The notes under the pieces were generated by a model. That model had not been told where the DNA came from, did no database searches, and saw nothing but the letters and a program-made list of their open reading frames with translations. Positions 1 through 5,554 of a stretch of DNA of 9,692 nt are shown piece after piece; position 1 is the stretch's first letter; each line of letters begins with the position of its first letter. The translations under genes and the position numbers were made by a program. The stretch spans positions 1-9,692 of the forward strand of contig DAOTTO010000616.1 in NCBI GenBank assembly GCA_034437895.1, in the 5' to 3' direction. The DNA comes from JANRLJ01 sp034437895. Lineage in GTDB: Bacteria > Chloroflexota > Anaerolineae > Aggregatilineales > Phototrophicaceae.

Positions 1-210
1 TTTGAGCGCGACACAAATTTATTTATCTATCCGGGATATCAATGGCGCGTGGTGGACGCGATGATTACCAATTTTCATCTCCCCAAGTCAACGCTGCTCA
101 TGATGATTAGCAGTTTTGCAGGGCGGGAATTCGTGCTGGATGCCTACGAAACCGCCAAAGCCGAAAATTATCGTTTCTTTTCCTTTGGCGATGCGATGCT
201 GATCGTTTAA
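1..210 (+). CDS. queA: S-adenosylmethionine:tRNA ribosyltransferase-isomerase, C-terminal fragment
   Basis: Only the last 69 codons are in the window, read in frame 1 to a TAA at 208-210; the start lies to the left. The fragment reads LFIYPGYQWRVVDAMITNFH, then LPKSTLLMMISSFAGRE and, at the very end, YRFFSFGDAMLI. These are the signature C-terminal blocks of QueA. QueA transfers and isomerises the ribosyl group of S-adenosylmethionine onto 7-aminomethyl-7-deazaguanine at the wobble position of tRNAs for Tyr, His, Asn and Asp, giving epoxyqueuosine. It is a cytoplasmic enzyme. The reading frame is intact and ends where family members normally end. A promoter follows only 20 bases after the stop, so rplU does not depend on queA transcription. 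The identification is firm; nothing can be said about the missing N-terminal part. Confidence 0.93.
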   Translation, partial: FERDTNLFIYPGYQWRVVDAMITNFHLPKSTLLMMISSFAGREFVLDAYETAKAENYRFFSFGDAMLIV

Positions 211-229
211 GATTCGGTAAAACTTTACG

Positions 230-257
230 TTGACTAAGCCAAGATGCCGCGTATAAT
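230..257 (+). promoter_or_regulatory. Sigma70-type promoter for rplU-rpmA
   Basis: A -35 box TTGACT (230-235, 5 of 6 consensus bases) and a perfect -10 box TATAAT (252-257) are separated by 16 bp. This is the best promoter match in the window and suits a highly expressed ribosomal protein operon. Transcription should begin near 264, leaving a leader of about 115 nt before the GTG start of rplU at 380. Confidence 0.85.
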
Positions 258-263
258 ACGTTC

Positions 264-379
264 TCCTGTCTTATTTTATACCTATTCACCTTTGGCAGAT
301 TAACATCAGCCAATTTTCCCCATAAGCGCATCCAGAACCAACGCGAGGCGCAGTGGTGAAGTGAGGATTGGAGAAAAAC
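264..379 (+). promoter_or_regulatory. Candidate rplU (L21) 5' leader
   Basis: The stretch between the predicted transcription start and rplU has no ORF of interest but can fold. TTGGC (292-296) pairs with GCCAA (309-313), with an inner GAT/ATC step, a 4-nt TAAC loop and one A-A mismatch. Directly after it, TTTTCCCC (314-321) can pair with GGAGAAAA (370-377), which includes the rplU ribosome binding site GGAG (370-373), with one C-A mismatch. Autoregulatory L21 leaders are known in other bacteria. That this one works similarly is inference from pairing seen by eye. Confidence 0.4.
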
Positions 380-694
380 GTGTACGCAATTATCCGCACA
401 GGCGGTCGTCAATATCGCGCCGAAACAGGCCGCATTATCGACGTTGACCGTCTGCCCTACGAACCAAATCATTCTTTTGACATTACCGATGTTTTGCTCG
501 TCGGCGATGAAGCCCAGACCCTTATCGGTCAGCCGTTAGTCGATGGCGCAATCGTCAAAGTGACCGTTGTCGAAGAATTCCGCGACAAAAAGGTAATTGT
601 ATTTAAGTACCGTCAGCGCACGAACTTCCGGCGCAAACGCGGTCATCGCCAATATTATACCCGCATTCGTATCGACGAAATTTTAGTTAAGTAA
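380..694 (+). CDS. rplU: 50S ribosomal protein L21
   Basis: The product is a 104-aa L21, very close to the E. coli length of 103. The N-terminus MYAIIRTGGRQYR is the standard L21 opening. Near the C-terminus, KYRQRTNFRRKRGHRQYYT (about residues 78-96) is the rRNA-binding signature. L21 binds 23S rRNA in the large subunit and is a usual operon partner of L27, the next gene. GTG at 380 is chosen as the start because GGAG at 370-373 sits 6 nt upstream and the protein then begins exactly like other L21s. An in-frame TTG at 368 would add four residues but would have its only purine-rich stretch jammed against the start codon. The stop is 13 bases before rpmA. Confidence 0.97.
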   Translation: MYAIIRTGGRQYRAETGRIIDVDRLPYEPNHSFDITDVLLVGDEAQTLIGQPLVDGAIVKVTVVEEFRDKKVIVFKYRQRTNFRRKRGHRQYYTRIRIDEILVK

Positions 695-707
695 AGGGGA
701 TTGCCCG

Positions 708-1022
708 ATGGCACATAAAAAAGGTGGCGGCTCTACTAAAAATGGCCGCGATAGTAATTCACAACGGCTCGGTGTAAAGCGCTTCGGCGGTCAATTCGTT
801 ATCCCCGGCAACATTATCGTCCGTCAACATGGCACCAAATTCCATCCCGGCGAAAATGTCGGGATCGGGCGCGACTACACCATCTTCGCCACCATTGAAG
901 GCTATGTTGTGTTTGAACGGATGCGCGGACGCGGTGGTCAGAAGCAAATCAGCGTCAAGACCGAAAATCCCAACAAGACGACTGCGCCAACTGCCGAACA
1001 GCTTGCCGAAGCAGGCGATTAG
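708..1022 (+). CDS. rpmA: 50S ribosomal protein L27
   Basis: The product is a 104-aa L27. It opens with MAHKKGGGSTKNGRDSNSQR, the flexible N-terminal arm that reaches toward the peptidyl transferase centre. It continues with LGVKRFGGQFVIPGNIIVRQ, then HGTKFHPGENVGIGRDYTIF, the conserved L27 body. The protein starts directly with MAHKK. There is no cleavable N-terminal extension of the Firmicutes type, and no Prp protease gene between rplU and rpmA. The last 20 or so residues (KTENPNKTTAPTAEQLAEAG) are a tail beyond the core, making the protein slightly longer than the usual 85-95 aa. GGGGA at 696-700 is a good ribosome binding site 7 nt before the ATG. The obg GTPase gene that often follows rpmA is absent here; rpmE follows instead. 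Confidence 0.97.
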   Translation: MAHKKGGGSTKNGRDSNSQRLGVKRFGGQFVIPGNIIVRQHGTKFHPGENVGIGRDYTIFATIEGYVVFERMRGRGGQKQISVKTENPNKTTAPTAEQLAEAGD

Positions 1023-1038
1023 TTTAAGGTTACTTTTT

Positions 1039-1063
1039 GGGGATGAACTATTAGTTTATCTCC
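1039..1063 (+). other. Hairpin after rpmA
   Basis: Arms 1039-1049 (GGGGATGAACT) and 1053-1063 (AGTTTATCTCC) form an 11-bp stem with two G-U pairs and a 3-nt loop, 17 bases after the rpmA stop. No T-run follows, so it is not a classic intrinsic terminator. It could stabilise the rplU-rpmA mRNA end, or belong to the rpmE leader. Confidence 0.5.
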
Positions 1064-1093
1064 AATGATACAACAATCTATCCATTAATCAGC

Positions 1094-1126
1094 CATCACG
1101 CTACTCCACCCTCAGGAGCCGTGATG
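1094..1126 (+). promoter_or_regulatory. Hairpin in the rpmE leader
   Basis: CATCACG (1094-1100) and CGTGATG (1120-1126) are perfect inverted repeats. Inside them CTCC (1104-1107) pairs with GGAG (1115-1118), giving a two-part stem around a 7-nt loop. It lies 25 nt before the rpmE ATG and just upstream of the ribosome binding site GAGGAG (1136-1141). Leader RNAs bound by L31 have been described in several phyla. This hairpin is a candidate for such a site, but the match is only positional. Confidence 0.45.
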
Positions 1127-1151
1127 AAGCACAACGAGGAGTATTAACCCC

Positions 1152-1640
1152 ATGAAAGAAGGAATCCACCCGAAGTGGTATCCTAGTGCTAAAATTGTCT
1201 GCGCTTGCGGTAACACTTGGAACACAGGCGCGACCAAGCCAGAAATCCGTACCGATATTTGCTCCGCTTGCCACCCTTTTTATACCGGTGAACAGCGTAT
1301 CGTCGATACCGAAGGTCAAGTAGATCGCTTTATGAAGCGTCTGCAAGTGCGCGACGACATCCGCGCCCAAGTAGATGCGCGTGAAGCGTCACGTACCCCG
1401 TCCGATCTGCCCATCTCGGAACTCGGTTTAGGCCAGCGCTACACAACAGTGCTTGCCGAAAATGGCATGACCAACGTGGGCGAGTTTTTGGCGAAACTTC
1501 AAGAAGGCGATGATGCCATCCTTGAACTGCCTAATATCGGACGTAAAATCTTAGCTGATCTCAAGAAAACCCTACGCGCACGCGGCTATGATGTTCCTCT
1601 CAGCAGTGCGACAGCCGCTGCTACTGAACCCGCCGAATAA
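1152..1640 (+). CDS. rpmE: Ribosomal protein L31 fused to an RNA polymerase alpha-CTD-like domain
   Basis: The 162-aa product is more than twice the usual L31 length (about 70). Residues 1-65 are a zinc-type L31: MKEGIHPKWYPSAKIVCACG, then CSACHPFYTGEQR and VDRFMKR. Cys17, Cys19, Cys37 and Cys40 fit the zinc site. Residues 66-84 are a charged linker. Residues 85-149 match the C-terminal domain of RNA polymerase alpha: LPISELGLGQRYTTVL, VGEFLAKL, LELPNIGRKILADLKKTL and RARGYDVP. By hand alignment to E. coli alpha, Arg96, Gly130 and Lys132 fall on the DNA-contacting R265, G296 and K298. N268, S299 and E302 correspond to Thr99, Ile133 and Asp136. The frame is continuous and ends in a short Ala/Thr/Glu tail. 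GAGGAG at 1136-1141 is 10 nt before the ATG. L31 binds the large subunit at the inter-subunit bridge; the role of the extra helix-hairpin-helix-like domain is unknown. The L31 call is certain, the alphaCTD likeness strong. Confidence 0.95.
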   Translation: MKEGIHPKWYPSAKIVCACGNTWNTGATKPEIRTDICSACHPFYTGEQRIVDTEGQVDRFMKRLQVRDDIRAQVDAREASRTPSDLPISELGLGQRYTTVLAENGMTNVGEFLAKLQEGDDAILELPNIGRKILADLKKTLRARGYDVPLSSATAAATEPAE

Positions 1641-1660
1641 ACTTCCAAAATCGACATTGA

Positions 1661-1704
1661 CAAAGGCAGTCATGCAATCGTATGGCTGCCTTTGTTATTT
1701 TTTT
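1661..1704 (+). terminator. Intrinsic terminator of rpmE
   Basis: CAAAGGCAGTCAT (1661-1673) pairs over 13 bp (one G-U) with ATGGCTGCCTTTG (1682-1694) around an 8-nt loop. A T-rich tract TTATTTTTTT (1695-1704) follows. It begins 20 bases after the rpmE stop. It should end the ribosomal protein transcript ahead of tdk, so tdk needs read-through or its own promoter, which I could not recognise. Confidence 0.92.
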
Positions 1705-1750
1705 GCCGAAGTTATTTTTACGTTTGATTTTATCTTTGAGAGGAAGCACC

Positions 1751-2323
1751 ATGATCCATCACACTGGGCGGGTCGAAGTGATCTGTGGCAGCATGTTTTG
1801 TGGCAAAACCGAAGAACTTATCCGCAGAGTGCGGCGGGCAACCATCGCACGTCAAGAAGTACAAGTTTTTAAACCCACGATTGATAATCGTTACGGCACC
1901 GATCATGTCAGCAGCCACAGCGGACAAAATATCGAAGCCGTCTGTGTAGAATCAAGCCAAGCTATTCTTGCACTCCTTCACCCCAAAACAACAGTGATCG
2001 CCGTTGATGAAGCACAATTCTTTGATATTGGCCTACTTAATATTGTTGAGATGATGGCGGAACGTGGTCTGCGGGTGATCGTCGCTGGCTTGGATTTAGA
2101 CTTCCGCGCCGAGCCTTTTGGTCCCATGCCGCAATTGATGTGCCTTGCCGAAGAAGTGACCAAACTTCACGCCATTTGCGTGGTGTGTGGCGAAGCCGCC
2201 TGCCGTACCCAACGCCTTGTGAACGGGCAGCCCGCCCATTATGACGACCCAATTATCCTCGTCGGCGCACATGAAGCCTACGAAGCCCGCTGCCGGACTC
2301 ATCACCTCGTCCCCAAAGCATAA
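1751..2323 (+). CDS. tdk: Thymidine kinase (type II)
   Basis: This 190-aa enzyme phosphorylates thymidine with ATP to make dTMP in the salvage pathway. The P-loop is GSMFCGKT (13-20). The Walker-B-like and catalytic region is VIAVDEAQFFD, with Glu87 the expected general base. VIVAGLDLDFRAEPFGPMP (109-127) is the conserved substrate-binding segment. The zinc finger of the lasso domain is built from Cys143 and Cys146 (CVVC), Cys181 and probably His184 (CRTHH), replacing the more common fourth Cys. VGAHEAYEARC stands for the usual VGG-E-Y---C motif. The start at 1751 has AGAGGA 6 nt upstream and gives a family-typical N-terminus. An in-frame ATG at 1682 lies inside the rpmE terminator and would add 23 non-conserved residues. 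The rpmE-tdk order is also found in Firmicutes such as Bacillus, where prfA follows; here prfA is missing. Confidence 0.96.
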   Translation: MIHHTGRVEVICGSMFCGKTEELIRRVRRATIARQEVQVFKPTIDNRYGTDHVSSHSGQNIEAVCVESSQAILALLHPKTTVIAVDEAQFFDIGLLNIVEMMAERGLRVIVAGLDLDFRAEPFGPMPQLMCLAEEVTKLHAICVVCGEAACRTQRLVNGQPAHYDDPIILVGAHEAYEARCRTHHLVPKA

Positions 2324-2374
2324 ATTGATACCAGACCAATTTTGGACTGCCTATAGCGCGACTTAAAAAATAGG

Positions 2375-2409
2375 GCTAAAATTACTTTGTGTCGCTAAGT
2401 AATTTTAGC
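2375..2409. repeat. Perfect 13-bp inverted repeat upstream of the membrane protein gene
   Basis: GCTAAAATTACTT (2375-2387) and AAGTAATTTTAGC (2397-2409) are exact inverted repeats around a 9-nt loop, 37 bases before the next start codon. On the plus strand no T-run follows. On the minus strand the stem is followed by CC, TA and six Ts (complement of 2365-2370), which is terminator-like, but no minus-strand gene ends here. An operator, an mRNA hairpin or a terminator against antisense transcription are all possible. Confidence 0.75.
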
Positions 2410-2446
2410 GCCGAATTCGTAAGTTGCTTAGATAGGAGCCACACTC

Positions 2447-3607
2447 ATGAGTGTCTCAGCCGCACGTCTTTCATCTCCACCGCAGCAGGCCACAAAAAGC
2501 GGCCTTTGGCTGCGCGACAAAAAATGGGATTTGCTTTTCATTACCTTCAGCGTCATCGTCGTGCCGCTGCCTTATGTGTTTTATTTAATCGGTGTCCGGC
2601 TTGGTTTAGAGGACGATTTCGCACGGAATCTCGTCAACGGTTTTGTCGCGGTTGCCATCGGCGGCCCCCACATGATGTCTACATTCCTGCGTACCGGATT
2701 GGATGAAAATTTTAAGCAACGCTACCCAATGCTCATTCGCTCTTCTATCATCATCCCGATTGTAGTTGTGTCACTGGCGTTTTTAAACCTGACTTTGTTG
2801 TTAACGGTATTTTTCTTCTGGGCATCGCTCCATGTACTGCATCAAGTGACCTACATCGTCGAGCTTTATAATCACAAAGAGCATAGCTTTATCCGCAAAG
2901 GCAGCGCCGTCAGCTTACAAGCGCGATTGATTGATTACGCCGTCATTTTGACCTGCTTATTTCCGCTTGCAGCGCTCAAAATCAGCAAAGGCTCGTTTGA
3001 TGTCGGCGTGAATGATCTCACCTCGGTGATTCCCGATCTTTTCCAGCAAACGTGGTTCTTCGTGGCGATGAGCGCAGTCTTTGGGGCTGCATTAATCGCA
3101 TATCTCTACAAAACATGGCAGGAATATCGCGGCGGTTATATCAATTGGCCTAAGACGGTCTTTATCTCGTTTACGGTGATCGTAGCCTTTACGATGCCCG
3201 CCCTACCCAACTTGGATACAGCCTTCCAAGGCTTAAATACGTGGCATTCCTTCCAGTATCTCGCCATCACCTTCTACATTATCCGCATTAAGCAGCAGTA
3301 TGGACAGCTTGATAAAAACGCGCCGCTGGTTGCACGTTTTAGCAAAGGTAAAGACTCTCGCGGCTTGTATGCCCTGAGCGCCATTATGCTGATCGGTTCC
3401 GCGGCCGTGTTTACGGTCGTTTACGCGGTTGCCCACATCGTCACACCTGGCACAATCGACCCGGCAAATACCCGTGAAATCGCTAACTGGCGCTTCGATG
3501 TGGCCTATTACACTTCAATTTTATCGTTTCTGTGGATTCACTATTATCACGATCACTTCTTGTTTACCGATTTTGAAGCGCTCGACGACGCTTTCGCCAC
3601 CAAGTAA
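2447..3607 (+). CDS. Polytopic membrane protein with conserved-looking histidine pairs, function unknown
   Basis: I do not recognise this 386-aa protein as a named family. It has about eight or nine hydrophobic segments, roughly at residues 29-49, 62-80, 99-125, 160-178, 203-221, 236-256, 268-282, 307-331 and 352-373, so it should be an inner-membrane protein. Histidines sit at segment edges in suggestive clusters: GGPH75, H129-VL-H132, H143-KE-H146, WH267SFQYL and H365-YY-H368-D-H370. Such spacing is seen in membrane proteins that bind iron, heme or copper, but this is only an analogy. A signal peptide is not evident; the first 25 residues are polar. AGGAG (2434-2438) lies 8 nt before the ATG. 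It stands alone: a 13-bp palindrome precedes it and the next gene is convergent. Composition resembles its neighbours. A distant relation to Brp/Blh-type carotenoid oxygenases was considered but no motif supports it. The gene is convincing, the function open. Confidence 0.88.
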   Translation: MSVSAARLSSPPQQATKSGLWLRDKKWDLLFITFSVIVVPLPYVFYLIGVRLGLEDDFARNLVNGFVAVAIGGPHMMSTFLRTGLDENFKQRYPMLIRSSIIIPIVVVSLAFLNLTLLLTVFFFWASLHVLHQVTYIVELYNHKEHSFIRKGSAVSLQARLIDYAVILTCLFPLAALKISKGSFDVGVNDLTSVIPDLFQQTWFFVAMSAVFGAALIAYLYKTWQEYRGGYINWPKTVFISFTVIVAFTMPALPNLDTAFQGLNTWHSFQYLAITFYIIRIKQQYGQLDKNAPLVARFSKGKDSRGLYALSAIMLIGSAAVFTVVYAVAHIVTPGTIDPANTREIANWRFDVAYYTSILSFLWIHYYHDHFLFTDFEALDDAFATK

Positions 3608-3627
3608 CCGCATTAAGTTCATTGAGC

Positions 3628-3655
3628 TAAGGGACGGAGGAAATTTCGTCCCTTA
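3628..3655. terminator. Possible bidirectional terminator between convergent genes
   Basis: TAAGGGACG (3628-3636) and CGTCCCTTA (3647-3655) form a perfect 9-bp stem with a 10-nt loop. They lie in the 58-base gap between the membrane protein gene and the convergent M23 peptidase gene. The position suits a shared terminator, but neither side carries a clear T-run, so termination may be weak or the hairpin may only protect mRNA ends. Confidence 0.55.
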
Positions 3656-3665
3656 CATAATAACA

Positions 3666-5162
3666 TTACGGAAATGCCTCACGTACCCACTGCATCGGAT
3701 CAACTGGAATCCCATTGACCCACAATTCCCAGTGAAGATGTGCGCCTGTCGCCCGTCCGGTTGAACCGACTGACCCAATCTGCTGTCCACCGCTAACAAA
3801 ATCACCCAACTGCACGAAGCGATCTGACATGTGCGCGTAGACGGTATACACACCCCAACCATGATCGAGAACCAATGTAGTTCCGCGAATATTGAGCGTA
3901 TCCGCCAAAACGACCCGTCCTGCCGCCCCCGCCAACACAGGTGACCCCGGCGCACCTGCGAAATCTGCGCCATTATGATAACGATCCACCGGACCGCCAT
4001 TATAAGAGCGGCTGACACCAAACGGCGAATTCATCACCGCCGCCGCAGGTAAGCCCATCGGCCCATTAAAGAGACGCTCCGCGCTAAAACCACTCGTCAC
4101 GCCGTGCAGAAGATTCAACTCGTTCTCTTCAACAGCAGGTGCTAAAAGTTCCACCCGATCTGGCGGCAGCGTAATATACTGCGTCCCATATTGTCCAACC
4201 TCAACCTGCACATTGACCGAGAACAAGGCGGATTCGCCGCCTTCCGGCGTAATATAAAAATCGAATGGGTAAATACCCGCCTGTGTCGCTAAAGGGACGC
4301 TAATAAACAGTAAATAAATCCCTTGATCGACAATCACAGGAACAGCGCCGCCCAAGAAAGAGGCCGTAATCGTCACAGGCGCACTTGCCGTCATACGGAT
4401 GCGTGTCGTTTGCCCCGTCATCAGCATAAGCGGATAAATATCGAGGCTAATCAGCGGCGCGGGTAAGTTTAGGGCTGTTTGTGGGAGTGTTTCGCCGGGA
4501 ATAACCAGCGCTTGCCCCGCGAAAATCGTCTCTGGGTCAACGATGGCATTAATCTGTTGCAAATCATCCAGCGTCACATCATAACTGTTGGCAATTCCAA
4601 AGAGTGTTTCGCCAGCAGCGATTGTGTGGCGTATACCAGAGTCGGTAAGAATTTCGGCGGCTTCTGTGGATACAGCATCCAATTCCCCCTCGCCAATAGT
4701 CAGCGTTTGCCCCACATAGAGCGAATTTGGGTCATTTATGGCGTTATTTACTGCCAACATCTCCGCATCCACGCCATACAACGTGGCAATCCCATTAAGC
4801 GTTTCTCCCGGTTGGACGACATGCACCTGCGGAATGGGTAGTCCAGCCGGAACATTAATCGGAATAAGTAAGCGCTGCCCGACCTGAATACTGGCAGGAT
4901 TGGTGATTCCGTTGTAACGGGCAACCTCATCAATCGTCAAGCCAAAACTTTGGGCGATGGCAAAAAGGGTCTCTCCGCGTTGCACCACATGAATCGTCAC
5001 CCCCGGCGGGTTAGATGGAGACGTTTCACTTTGCCCAATAACGACAGAAGCGGGCAGCCAAAGCACACCCGCCAGAAGCACAATCAACAGGTTTCGGGAA
5101 GTCATAAGAAGTCCATCATAGTGCGGGAACGATGTGAGTTTCGTCCCCGCCATTACGTTCAT
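3666..5162 (-). CDS. Secreted triple-LysM M23 metallopeptidase
   Basis: The 498-aa product is an exported cell-wall hydrolase candidate. A hydrophobic signal segment (about 24-43, NLLIVLLAGVLWLPASVVIG) ends near AQ-like SVVIGQSE. Three LysM peptidoglycan-binding repeats follow at about 57-101, 113-156 and 178-222, each with a GETL motif. Residues 230-330 look beta-rich, like a sandwich spacer. The M23 (lysostaphin-type) domain spans about 375-492 and keeps its zinc and catalytic residues: His396 and Asp400 (YHNGADF), His444 (YAHM), and His475 and His477 (HLHWEL). It is therefore probably active, cutting peptide cross-links in peptidoglycan. The start at 5162 overlaps the DUF192 stop as ATGA, arguing for translational coupling, though no ribosome binding site is visible. 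ATG at 5105 would give a more normal signal peptide (MTSRNLLIV) with only a weak GGA 6 nt upstream. It is the last gene of a three-gene minus-strand operon. Confidence 0.93.
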   Translation of the reverse strand: MNVMAGTKLTSFPHYDGLLMTSRNLLIVLLAGVLWLPASVVIGQSETSPSNPPGVTIHVVQRGETLFAIAQSFGLTIDEVARYNGITNPASIQVGQRLLIPINVPAGLPIPQVHVVQPGETLNGIATLYGVDAEMLAVNNAINDPNSLYVGQTLTIGEGELDAVSTEAAEILTDSGIRHTIAAGETLFGIANSYDVTLDDLQQINAIVDPETIFAGQALVIPGETLPQTALNLPAPLISLDIYPLMLMTGQTTRIRMTASAPVTITASFLGGAVPVIVDQGIYLLFISVPLATQAGIYPFDFYITPEGGESALFSVNVQVEVGQYGTQYITLPPDRVELLAPAVEENELNLLHGVTSGFSAERLFNGPMGLPAAAVMNSPFGVSRSYNGGPVDRYHNGADFAGAPGSPVLAGAAGRVVLADTLNIRGTTLVLDHGWGVYTVYAHMSDRFVQLGDFVSGGQQIGSVGSTGRATGAHLHWELWVNGIPVDPMQWVREAFP

Positions 5163-5554
5163 TTTCGCGGCAGTGTACTCGCTGGTTCATCGAAACGCAA
5201 TATATCGCCAATTTGTACCCGATTAAGGACCTCGGTATTGGCCTCCAAGAAATATTGAGCTGGTGCAGATGGCGCATAAGCAGGTCGCCAAGGCTTGGCA
5301 AGGCACTTATCCACCACTTTTCCGCTGGCATCAAGCCAGATTACCGCGATACTAAAAAACATGAAGAACATGTGGATGGTAGTATGCACACGCCCTTCCG
5401 ATTTCGTCACGAACAACAACCCTTCATCTTCCGGCAGACGCAGCACCAATTGCAGCCCTTTAAAATGGCTCCAAAAGCTGATGCACAGCCGTACCCGTGC
5501 GACCACCACCTCATTCGTTCCTGCGTTTCTCAGGATACGCCATTGTGCGCTCAT
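5159..5554 (-). CDS. DUF192 family protein
   Basis: The 131-aa product matches the DUF192 (COG1430) pattern: SFWSHFKGLQLVLRLPEDEG (26-45), LLFV, a central hydrophobic run with IHMFFMFFSIAVIWLDASGK, KPWRPAYAPSAPAQYFLEA and a terminal IGDILRF. The family is a small beta-rich fold of unknown biochemical role. Many members carry a signal or lipoprotein peptide; none is visible here, so it is probably cytoplasmic unless the start is wrong. Its ATG overlaps the stop of the upstream LysM gene as ATGA (5551-5554), and its TGA overlaps the start of the M23 gene the same way (5159-5162). No clear ribosome binding site is seen, consistent with coupled translation. Being locked between two secreted LysM proteins suggests a shared envelope-related role, but that is inference. 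The family call is good, the function unknown. Confidence 0.85.
   Translation of the reverse strand: MSAQWRILRNAGTNEVVVARVRLCISFWSHFKGLQLVLRLPEDEGLLFVTKSEGRVHTTIHMFFMFFSIAVIWLDASGKVVDKCLAKPWRPAYAPSAPAQYFLEANTEVLNRVQIGDILRFDEPASTLPRK

Noticed and set aside
368..379. TTG at 368 as the start of rplU
   Set aside because: It would add four residues absent from L21 and has no properly spaced ribosome binding site, whereas GTG at 380 has GGAG 6 nt upstream and gives the family N-terminus.
1682..1750. ATG at 1682 as the start of tdk
   Set aside because: It lies inside the 3' arm of the rpmE terminator and adds 23 residues unlike any thymidine kinase. ATG 1751 has a good ribosome binding site and the conserved start.
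1695..1750. Separate promoter for tdk after the rpmE terminator
   Set aside because: TTGCCG (1703-1708) has no acceptable -10 box at 16-18 bp; the nearest TATCTT is 22 bp away, so I did not annotate it.
3233..3436. Minus-strand ORF within the membrane protein gene
   Set aside because: The plus-strand frame is long, has a good ribosome binding site and consistent membrane segments; the antisense ORF shows no protein features.
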